Below the pieces are notes generated by a model. That model had not been told where the DNA came from. It saw only the letters and a list, made by a program, of their open reading frames with translations, and did no database searches. A stretch of 64,000 nt of DNA, taken from positions 411,001-475,000 of the forward strand of contig JAQGDQ010000031.1 in assembly GCA_030141605.1 (NCBI GenBank), given 5' to 3'. This stretch comes from Tubiluchus corallicola. Lineage: Eukaryota; Priapulida; Priapulimorpha; Priapulimorphida; Tubiluchidae. Below are positions 46,943 to 57,600 of the stretch, piece after piece; the stretch's first letter is position 1; the number at the start of each line of letters is the position of its first letter. The translations under genes were made by a program, and so were the position numbers.

Positions 46943-49127
46943 TCATTTGTATCCTGCAATAAGTTGTTTTTTATAGCTTAGAATTAACTTTTTGTAGTTA
47001 CTTGACTTTAACTGGTCTGGTAATGAATTCCACAGCAAAGATCCTTGGTGTTTTAAAGAATTCTGGCCTTTAGATTAGTTAAATCTTTCAATAAAATAAG
47101 ATTTGGTTGTAGCAAACCTAGTAGAGTGGTGATGCATGTGACATGCTAAAGTATAATAATTGCTGAAGAGATCTGGAAGTGAATTATTTTTGAATTTATG
47201 TACAAACTTGAGCAATTCTAATTTATACAGATCATATACTTTTAGTAGATTTAGTTGCAAGTACAAAGGTGTTACATGTTCCCTTTTGCTAGTAAATGTT
47301 ATAAGTTTGATAATCTTGTTTTGTTTAGAAACCAATGATTTTAAGACCGATGCTGAAGCACTACCCCAGGCGAGAATGCCATAACTCAGATATGGCATGA
47401 CAAGAGAAGAATATAAGAGCCGTAGTGCATCTACATTTATGTAGTGTCGTATTCTAGCTAATACTCCACTTAATTTGCTAATTTTGTTGACTATATGCTG
47501 AACATGTGTTTTCCAAGTAATTCTACTATCTATAAATATACCAAGATATTTGATTTCTTGTGTAGATTGAATATTACAACCTCCCATATTTATGTTTAAA
47601 CTATTGTTATGTTGCTTGTTTCCAATTAACATATATTTTGTTTTTTTATAATTTATCGATAGCTTATTTGCTTGCATCCATTTATTAATATTGTCCAGTT
47701 CCACATTTACTGAATGTTCTAATGTTTTGATATTTTGGTGTGATAAAAATAAGTTTGTATCGTCTGCAAACAATCTGGTGTTAAATTGCGAACAAGATGG
47801 CAGATCGTTAATATATAAAAGAAATAACAATGGACCCAATGTAGAACCCTGTGGGACACCACAGGTTATATCAGCAAGTTTGGATTCCGATGAGTCAATA
47901 GACGTAAACTGTTTCCTATTAGTAAGGTAAGACGTGAAAAGCGCAAGAGGACGTCCCCTGATACCATAGTATGCTAACTTATATAACAAAATGTCATGTT
48001 GTACCGTGTCGAATGCTTTCGATAAATCTAAAAATATAGCACAAGTAGTTTTCCCCTTATCAATATTCGCAAGAAAGTTTTCAATTATTTCTGACACAGC
48101 TAAAGATGTAGAATGATTTTTTCTGAATCCAAATTGGAATTTAGTTAAAATTTGTTCTTAAAAGAAATTTAGCTAGCCTAGAGTAAATTAATTTTTCAAA
48201 AATCTTTGATATGGGAGGTAAGAGAGATATTGGCCTATAATTAGTGGGATTAATGGGAGAATCAGATTTGTAAATCGGGATTATTTTTGCAATTTTCAAC
48301 ACGTCAGGATAGATACCCTCTTCTACACATTTATTGAACAGCACAGTTAATAATGGAGTAATAATGGACTGTGAAATTTTAAAAAACTGATTCGAGATGT
48401 TTTCGGGTCCTACTGATTTATTGGTTTTTAATGCAGCAATAGCAGAGGAAACTTCATACTCGATAATTGGCGCAAAAAAGGAGTTCTGATTAGGCATTCT
48501 AAGGAAAGAATCAAATGTTATTGGAGTAGGTGGTACTTTTTTTACCATATCAGAACCAACCGATGCAAAATAATTATTCATGAATTCACAGATAGCAGGG
48601 GGTTCCGTAATCTCAGCATGATTTATTACTAGTTTGGTTGGAGTTATGCGCTGCTTGTTTTGTCCATTGATCAAATCATTCAATGTTGCCCAAGTCTTTC
48701 TAATATTAGTTTTATTATCATGTAGTAAAGTACAAAAATAATTTCTTTTGGCTAAATTTATGAGATGATTAAGTTTATTAGAAAATTGTTTATATTGATT
48801 AATTTTTAAGATACTAGTTGTAGTCTTACAGTCCTTGTATAATCTACTTTTAGTTTTTATTGACACAAGAATACCTTTAGTTAACCATGGCTTGGAGAAA
48901 GTTACTTTTTCAGTTCTTGACAATGTCTTAAGTGGGGCATGTTTATTAAGAACTTCTTGATATATTTGGAAAAAGGTACAGAAGGCAGAATTAGTTGGCA
49001 CCTCGGAAAAGTCAACAGCATCGATCTTATTTTGCAAATCCTCCAGAAATGAAATCATGTTAAAATTCCGTTTATCCCTGATTTTAATTTTCTTTTTAAC
49101 TATTAAGTTACCAATATTTTTAATAAG
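46943..49127 (-). pseudogene. LINE ORF2 reverse transcriptase, two frameshifts
   Basis: Jockey/CR1-like reverse transcriptase in three frame segments. The first (about 49127 to 48141) carries the linker and RT fingers: KIIPIYKSDSPINPTNYRPI, then SLLPPISKIFEKL. After a one-base shift near 48150 the second (48097-47075) has AIFLDLSKAFDTVQHDILL, GVPQGSTLGPLLFLLYIND and the catalytic LFADDTNLF, so the YADD-equivalent box (FADD) is intact. A second shift near 47080 leads to LLWNSLPDQLKSS and a stop at 46943. Both shifts are single events in an otherwise readable frame, so the insertion is young. Confidence 0.85.
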
Positions 49128-49479
49128 AAGAAATTCGTGCTTCATGCCACAGTTCGAATCTCTCTGATTGAGAAATTCAAATTATCATGATTTCACAATA
49201 TGAATCTTAACTTGAGTTATATCTTTGCAAGAACAGTAAAACATTTCTTGACTTGTTTTATGTACTTTTGTTCTACTTACATTTAAAAGTTTCTGCTAGT
49301 CATAACTAGATTTTTGATAAGCTTTTCATCGACAGCTCTGCTGAAGGCAAGTTTTATCACGAAATTCAGTTTGACATTTTTAATTTGTTTTCAAATACCA
49401 CAATGGTTGTGCACTTTATTGTAGATAATCTGTTTAATTTCGTGGGGGCATAAATGCGTAAGTAAAGTCCAAATAGAAT

Positions 49480-50177
49480 GGCACTCTATTACTTTAGATT
49501 CCAGGTTCTGGTCGATTTTCGCCGAGCGATAACCTAGTCAATATGATTGCTTAGCGCAATATGACGATCTGCACTGCTCTCACGATTGTTCGCGGACCGT
49601 CATCGTTTCTATGCCCAGTACGTTTTGTGCTGAATTCTTTGAAAATACACATTACGCTGAAACAGTGCAAATGCTGAACATATTTGAAACGTTAATTCAT
49701 TTGACTGAATAAATAAATTATTAGCTTAAATGACGTTTTTCAGTTGTTTTTATATTATTATAAGTTACATAATATCAGATTTTTCTTTCGGAAATATTTA
49801 TTGGCCCTATTAAGATCTAGCCCTGAAGAGGGCTGGTTTGATGAAAATGCTAGTGTTTAATCGGCTGGATGCAACTGTGTCATATGAAGTAAAATACACT
49901 CCATTGCGTCTCGTTTATGGTGCTGCCGCCACATAAATTCATCGAGATGCAATGGGAGTGTGGTGGATGCACATCCATGCATTGCCGTCAATTTTGCCTT
50001 GCAATTTTTCCACATGCACTCGACGTTGTTTGTGTGGGTGCCAGTTCCTGATTTAACAAAGTTGTTTTTATGATTGACTGCCTTATGCATATAATTCTGC
50101 TCTAGTTGTTAAATTCCAGGGATGACATATGCTGCCCACTGGTCGCTTCAAATATGATTCTTGGTGCAATGTGTTGC
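49480..50177 (-). mobile_element. Merlin-like remnant, unit B, right end deleted
   Basis: Copy of 36303-37000 carrying the left terminal repeat and the transposase end (frame at 49857-50090, ending LHLDEFMWRQHHKRDA). It stops at GTGTTGCT, where a deletion removed the right part and the right terminal repeat present in unit A. Confidence 0.75.
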
Positions 50178-50759
50178 TTCAAATAAAAACATCTTCATTT
50201 GTTAACCATGAACTCAATGTGAAAACAGCTGAAAAGGCAAAACTCCGACGTTCCAGGATTTAAAAAGTTACCAAGCCAGTGATGTAGTCAGTTTGTGTAC
50301 AGTGTGTATCTGTGATTGCTCTAAACAGCTGTATAGCAGTGAAACTATAATTGAGGCGGCATGCTTAAATGCTATTGGCATTTTGAATGAACGTGGAATG
50401 GGGTTCATTATAAAGGCTTATTTGGCTGTTATGTATGGTTCAAGATTGGGATATGCAATTAAAACAAAGCAAATACTTTATTAGTTTTATTTTTCTGTGC
50501 ACGGTTTTTGGCTTTAACACTTTTTATGTACGTTGCTTTTATTATCAATACACAATTACTTATTTCTAATGGGTTTTCTTCAAATTAATGCGTAATTACG
50601 CAAATACTCGCCTTACTGGAGTACTGTTTATATTGAGGGATTCAGTGAGACTCAATGCAATACTTATAGAAGAAAAACAATAAGTGTCTTTAGCTTAAAC
50701 CTGTCACCACTCTTTTATAGGTTTGAGAAGTTTTGGTTTGAAGCTTTTTTTACTAAACA

Positions 50760-51515
50760 ATGGCTAAAGACAGGGAAGGCAAACATGCAAGAAAGACACA
50801 CAAGCGAAAACGAAAACACATATCAGATTCTGATAAAAACGGCAGAGAAAATGTTGTTGAACTAAAGAAAGCAAAACTGGAAAAACCTGAAACGCCAGAA
50901 CACGTATCAGTTTTACAAAGTATTGATGAGCACGGCGAAGAAAACGAAAACGACACTGTTCGTCATCAGCCAGCACATGAGAAAATTGATAGAGGTAGTT
51001 GGTCCATAGAAGACCATGCAATACTTTTGCAAAAAGTAGAGCAACTTTTACCCGAGGATGACCAAATGCCTTACCAACAGCGCTTAAAGCATATCACTTG
51101 GCAAAAGGTTGCTTTCGGTGCTCACACTGACAGCGATTGTAAACAAAAGATGAGTCAGCTAGTGTCTGTCCTCCAGAAACTGAAAACACTGAAGAGTTTG
51201 ATAAATGATATCCATACTCAAACATTTTCTACAGAACCAGTCATTACTAGAAAGAAGTCATCATCGAGTAGTAGTGATGCCAGTGAGTCTGATGATGATG
51301 ACGACACAAAAAAACCAATTCAATCACAAATGCATCAAGATGGTAGCAGAAATAAACACCGCCAATCATCGAGTAGCAGTGAATCCAGTGACGGTGATGT
51401 TCCAGCACCAGTATTAACAAAGCCAGTTGCTACTAATAGGACTACACCATCAAGTAGTAGCAAGGAAAGCAGCAGTGAATCTGATGATGATGATGATGCA
51501 AAAAAAATCTGTTGA
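50760..51515 (+). CDS. UBF-like copy B: dimerisation region fused to acidic tail, no HMG boxes
   Basis: The 251-aa frame keeps the UBF N-terminal region (first 151 residues, two more than copy A through a duplicated RK) and then jumps to the Ser/Asp tail. Relative to copy A, bases 38383-40407 are missing: exactly 2,025 bp or 675 codons, with CA shared at both breakpoints, so the frame continues. All six HMG segments are gone. An extra tail repeat follows, and an A8 run at about 51499-51506 causes a shift that ends translation at 51515. With one A fewer, the frame would continue to the ancestral stop at 51678. The upstream 800 bp and downstream flank match copy A. Whether it is expressed is unknown; it may be a pseudogene. 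Confidence 0.75.
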   Translation: MAKDREGKHARKTHKRKRKHISDSDKNGRENVVELKKAKLEKPETPEHVSVLQSIDEHGEENENDTVRHQPAHEKIDRGSWSIEDHAILLQKVEQLLPEDDQMPYQQRLKHITWQKVAFGAHTDSDCKQKMSQLVSVLQKLKTLKSLINDIHTQTFSTEPVITRKKSSSSSSDASESDDDDDTKKPIQSQMHQDGSRNKHRQSSSSSESSDGDVPAPVLTKPVATNRTTPSSSSKESSSESDDDDDAKKIC

Positions 51516-51678
51516 AAAGCATAAAATTTTGCATCAAGATAGCCAATCGTCAAGTAGCAGTGAATCCAGTGACGATGATGATGTTCCAGCACTAGTATTA
51601 ACAAAGCCAGTTACAGCTAAGGCAACTACACCATCCAGTAGTAGTGAAGAAAGCAGCCGTGAATCTGGTGATGAATAA
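51516..51678 (+). pseudogene. Out-of-frame remainder of the acidic tail, copy B
   Basis: In the next frame the sequence encodes QSSSSSESSDDDDVPAL and ends SSEESSRESGDE, identical to the end of copy A. It was detached by the one-base shift in the A8 run. Confidence 0.8.
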
Positions 51679-53026
51679 AAATGTATCCAGTAACTGTACT
51701 ATGCAATGACTGCACAGTACGACGACTCTAATGCATTCCAACAAAAAATGACATTAAGTGAAACTTCATTAAATGAAGTCAAAACTTTTATAGAAAGTAA
51801 TGTAAAAAAATTGAGATGCGTCCCAGAGGCAAAATTCAATGTTTCTTAAAGTGTGTAAATTAAACATCTTATGAGTTTTATTCATATTTTTACTGATAAA
51901 TTTCTTTGTTTGCTTGAAACCAGCCATCTTTATTACTAATACCTAGCTAACGGTTTGTCTTTCTTTAATGTTGAAAACCGATGCAGTTAGCCGTTAAATA
52001 CTGCAAAATAAATACCAAGCCTTCAGGTGACTTTGGGACAGTTTCATGTATATGCTCAGTCTGGTTGTTATAACAGCAGATTTCAGGCAAAACTCGTGTG
52101 TCTGGAGGTCTGTAACTTACAAATGGATCTCGCTTGTTAAAATAGCTTTTAACTCATTCAGAAAACGAAAACATAATAAGAATTGTACTGTTCTACAGTA
52201 CTAGTGCATTTTAAAGCAGAATAACGTAATATGTACTGTTTTAGTGCTTCAAGTAAGTAAAAAGTTGTTCATAAAATAAAAAATGGCTTTGAGAAAAGTA
52301 AAGAAATTGTCATTAAAGTGAAACATGCATCACTAAGTGGGAAGGCATTGAATATTCATCATTGTTAAAACAAAACGTTGCTAAACGGGGAAAGCAGTAA
52401 CCGAACACTTACTGTAATTTCGTTTCGGTTTGATCGATCATTGCGTACACGTAGCCAGCTATGTGTAGGAGAGACAGACGCTTTCATGTTTTTAAAATAC
52501 ATCCATAGTGTTCTCATTATGCAATCAGTATAGTGTCTTTGTCCTTTGTACAGATGGAATCTATAAACATGTTGTATTGCAATTCACAATAAAGTATTCT
52601 ATCTGTAACTGTAAATTTATAATCCAGTTATATACGCAGATTAAACATTGTAATATTAATGTACTTACTATTTGCATGGTTATCAGCCTTAGTTTTTGCT
52701 TGCTAATCATTAGCAAACTATATTTATTCGGTTTTAGAATTTATCTTTAATTACTCATTATTTATACAATGTTGTAATGTGTAACTAGTACTTTAAAATA
52801 TCTCGAGAATTTTTTGTTGTAATCATGAAGACTGTCGACTTGTACAGCAACGTTTGTTGACAAATAGTGAGTTTATTAGATTTATTTTATGCATATCAGA
52901 AAATACCAGGGTATGTAGGTTGTAGAAACAGTTAGATTTTTGCTTTTTGTAATAGGTCTGTTCTCTGTAACCACTGTCGTAGATAAAATGTTAATTGCGC
53001 ACAGAGAGATGTACACAGTGTATATA

Positions 53027-53492
53027 CAGTTAACCTCAGATATAAGGAACACGTGTCGGGACCAGAAAAAACCGTCCCTTATATCCAATTTCCTCATAGC
53101 CGAAGTTGAGTCAGACCGAAGGTGTATCTAGACCTGTAAATTTCTGCACTTTTACCCATATTTTTAAGGATTATTGCTACTCATTCAGTGCAAACGGTAT
53201 GTACGAAGTTCGTTCAGTGATGCGAGACGTATGTGACCGCGGAAACCAACTTGTTCGAAGGCGAAGTTTGGGAAAAATTGTTGATCAATTTCGCTTTGAT
53301 CATAGGGTTCCTTATATGCGAGGTAATCTACCTGGGTTTCTATTACGCGGGACCTGAAGATATCATCCCGGAAGTGTCTTATATCTGAGAACCTTATATA
53401 TGAAAATTTTTACATAGGAAAAACGCTACGAAAAATCGGGACCGTTGTTGGTGGTCCTTTATAAGCGAGTACCTTATACCCGAGGTTGACTG
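53027..53492. mobile_element. TA-flanked pogo/Tigger-type MITE, unit B
   Basis: Duplicate of 42040-42505 with few substitutions and the same TA flanks. It was carried by the segmental duplication. Confidence 0.7.
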
Positions 53493-54617
53493 TAACAATG
53501 ATCATGTAACTAACCTGGACTAAACGTTAATTGTGCATGTTGTGAAGTCTACATGAGTGCATGTATTGTAAAAGTAACTAATTGTGTTCTCGAAGAGACA
53601 AGAGACATGTACATGGACACCGGATAAAATGTCATTTTGATGCCAAAGTACATTGATATTATGGTATATACATACCGTGTAGTAGTAAAACATACCACAT
53701 GTCAGTTTTTACTACTACAGTCGACTGCTCAAAATGGACGTTTTCTCATAATTCAATCTCATGGTGGTTTATATTCCGGTGTATTACACATAATTTTGAA
53801 AATTATTGTAAAAAAATTATAGTAAAGATTATTGTAAAAGTCGACATATAATATGAAATAAAAGGATATCATAATAGATGAACGCTAATGAAACTTAGTA
53901 AACAACTGTTGATGCATACACAAAATTTATTATTCGGGTACGGAAGCACAGACTGACATTAAATGTCAATGATTGTAAAACTGCTGAACACAGTTAACAC
54001 ATGACTACAAATAATAGCAATACTTGGTGAAATTCAGTAATTATCATGAAAGATGGGAAAACATTATTAACACAAAACTGTACAGATTTCAATGTTCAGC
54101 AACATAATCTCGAACTACTCTGGGTTTGGTTAAAAATGAAACATGTAACTCGCTCGAAATTTCAACCATACTCGGTCATACTATATATAGACATGATAAT
54201 AAAAATAATTAAATGAAATGATCACCTAAAAAGCTGGACGTAAGGGAAATAGCAACTGAAGTTAAGCAAAGACGAACCTGGTCATTAAACGAATTGGTGA
54301 TGGGGAAACTGCTTTTGAGATATAACATACAGTGTCTAGATGCCTCTGTTAGCAATGTTACATTTTAAGGAATTATCCCGATTCTGGCGCAGGCACAACC
54401 ATGTACAATAAAGCATTTTCTTGTCTTTGCCACATTCATCTACAAGCCTATATGACAGAGCTAGATCTACACATGAATTCAAAGCTTCAAGCCCAATAGT
54501 TGGTTCCGAAACACGCGTTCCACCTCACTACAAAGAAATTCACTCGCATCCCAAAAATGAGAATACAATTACGAGAACTAAATCTTCATTCCTAGTAGAC
54601 GAACCCTGAGTTAATGA

Positions 54618-57600
54618 CTACTTTTTCTTGTCCCAGAAACCACCGACTGCAATGGCAACGTTTTCTCCAAACTCTGATGGCATGTATTCCACTTGCCACA
54701 TGATGTCTGTGTATGCAACTGTAAAAAATGTGATACTTTTCGTGCTGTACAATAGACATGCTGGTGAATTAAATACTGCCAAAATTAGTAGTCTGTAAAT
54801 AGTTTATTTGCTGAAGTATAAAAGAGTTACAATAATGTGAATCTGAATAGACATACTAATCAAAACAGATAACATATTCCAAATTTTAGTGTCAAAGTTA
54901 ATGAATTAAGACTATCTTGACAGGACACATCTACCCAGTAGGGTTGAGTATCAAGCGTTCGAGTTCAAAACAAATTCAAAGGTTGAACCGAATTCAACCT
55001 AAAATTATGGTTCAGCAGAGTTGTGCATAATATTTTGTGTTTTTAGTGCCAGATAAAATCAAGTAATATGCACATCTTTGTGACACTGCTTTTTATTATT
55101 AATTTGAAAATCTTTAGAAAGAATTTGAATTCAATTCGAATTCGTTTTCTGATAGAGAATGCTCACCCCTACTACCTAACAGGTCTATAAAATCTGTATG
55201 ATTTTTATGTTGTTATCAACTCAAAAGGCAATTTTGAAATGTTGGCAAAACTTCCAGCAGGAGATTTCATAGATAACAATTGCGTAAAATTTTTAACTCA
55301 TCAAAAATCATCAACTCTACTACTTACAAATGTCACCAGGTATTAGCGTATCGTGAAGAACACTGCAGCTCTCATTACACGGTGGTTTTGCAGTTAGTTT
55401 GATAAGTGTGTTGCCCTTCAGCTGAGCAAACCAAATCAGATCAGAAGCAATAGGAATCTGAAAATAATAACAATTTAATAATTCAACTCAAAAACAAAAA
55501 GTACTTCTTTAGAAACAGATAAACCAGACTTAACAAACCTAATGGTTTATATAAAATCAGTAATTAACCTAGCACTTATTAATTGAGGGAGGAAGTGCTG
55601 GAAAATTGTAAGTCCAACCAAGATTCAGACCCAGAACATTACAAACCCTGTAAGTAAAAGGTTAACGGTTTAAATCCTAAATACCTCACAATTGTTCATT
55701 GTCTCTTCTCATCAAATTCATAACCATTAGGTTAATTAATGATTTAGTATAAAACGTTGGGTTTATTAATTAAGTCTAATTACAATCTATAATTTAAATA
55801 TTAAAATCAATTTTCGGATTACTTGTTTGAGATGTAACTTTATAAACAGATCCATTTTGCCATTAAACCGCTCTCGTTTTCACTGCTCATATAATAAACT
55901 TATAGTCAGCTTTTATAAATCACACAATAATGGTGACTTTGTATTCTAAATCTTCACAATAAAACGGAACTATGGCAACGCCAAGTGTTGTTCTAAAAGA
56001 CATAAACAGGTAGTTAGGGAGAGAAAAATCAATAAGCGGGTAACCTAATGCTTTCCGTTCAAAACCTCTTTAAGAAATTATAACAGGCACAAAAGGCAAA
56101 GCGCATTTTTCAAACAGTATCTAAGCCAATAACTAATCATATTCTTAGTATTTTACAGCATTATAAATTTGAGCATTGAAAAAATATGGCCGTGCCAAGA
56201 CCAGATCCCAATTCATCATGAAGTGAATGCTCAAGGATGAACCACTCTACTGGCCAATACAGCTCAGCGTGTTTGAAAGTTTGAACATCCTTCCTGTATG
56301 AGGAAAACATCCATAATCGGCATGGCGCATGAAAAATCTGAAGAATCAAGAATCGAATCGAGACCTATCCTCTCACTGATCAGTCTTGACGCCATGCTTA
56401 ACTTGTCTCGTCAAGTTGACGCAAAATTGCTCAGCCATGCACCTGAATATAAATTTAAACCACAGAGAGATATACCTCTTTATATTTTTTCGACCTGTAG
56501 CTATTTGAAATGAACAACCAGTTTGATTCTGCGAGCTCTACCATTGGCGGAAGGAAGTACGGACGTCTGAAGTACTGCCGAAATACACGAGCAACACGCC
56601 GTTCACAGTTCTCCCTGAAAGAACAAAAACGCAGGAAAACTACGTAAAAGATAAGCAACAATTCATATATAACTAACATGAAATTTTATATTCTAAGCTG
56701 GCAAAACACATGATTACCAATTTACAAAAAATATAATTATATAGGACCTGCCAAAATAAACTAAGATAAAATTTAAGTTGCTACCATAAATGAACTCATG
56801 GCCTTCACCAAGTAACAAACGAAACAATTTAGAAGGTACTGCGGGGAATGGAAGATAACTGCAAGTCGATTTACATGTTAACTGTGACAAGTAACAGACA
56901 TACGTTAGCACATATTAAACTGTTTAAAGTATTTGTATTAGCCTTCAAAAAAATTAATTCGCTTATATCAACTGTAAGATATGAAAAACCAGCATAAAGA
57001 ACTTTTAAAAATGTAGGAAAACGTACTAGTTTTCACTAATTATTTGTTTATCTATTTAATGTACAAAAATTGTTCAAATAATTGAACTAAAATGCACATT
57101 TTACAGCAGTTCGATTTAACTTAGTTTTTAGCAGACCCAATATAATTTAGCAATTTTAAGGAGCTCATTAGTCAAACTTATATAACTTGTATAACATCAC
57201 AAAGATGAATATGGGGCCAGATGTGAAATGTGAATTTCACAAAATGCCAAATTAGGATCAGACTACAAAAACTTTGCTACAGTGCACAAAAACGAACTGG
57301 TACAAATTTTTGGCACACATAGTACTCAATAAATAAACAAGTCAAAAAATGAAAGCTACCAGATGCTTCACAGCACATCCTTTGGAAAGAAAAAGTGACT
57401 CGAACCATTTCAACATTAAATAAAAAATTATCTGACACCTTTTATGACACTCAGGACTGCATGATAGATAAACGGACAGCTGAATAAGCTGTTTATATAT
57501 GTGTGTGTGAGAGAGGGCTTGTGTGTATCTGCGTTTGTGCATGCATGCAAGTGTGTACGTTTCAGCAAATAACATGGGAGAATTTTTACCAGTATGCAAA

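Larger units (their letters stand above)
45288..49128 (-). mobile_element. 5'-truncated non-LTR retrotransposon in unit B
   Basis: The insertion is defined by comparison with unit A, where the two flanks are joined near 35961. The element's 3' end (low coordinate) carries a short AATTG-type repeat before AATAAATAA-like sequence. The 5' end is cut inside the ORF2 linker with no endonuclease domain. No long target duplication is seen; about seven target bases appear lost. The 3' UTR was itself invaded by the element at 45342-46279. Confidence 0.85.
43722..54702 (+). repeat. Tandem duplication, unit B
   Basis: Second copy of 34365-43719, in direct orientation. Compared with unit A it carries a LINE of about 3.8 kb (45288-49128), lacks about 355 bp corresponding to 37001-37357, and lacks 2,025 bp of the UBF-like gene. 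It has about 180 bp of extra acidic-tail repeat. Its right end continues without a break into the C6orf89-like gene. Confidence 0.95.

Noticed and set aside
56161-56349. Extra exon of the C6orf89-like gene containing FKHAELYWPVEWF
   Set aside because: Exon 5 (ending 56476) and exon 6 (starting 55457) join in phase 0 and preserve the alignment to C6orf89 without it.
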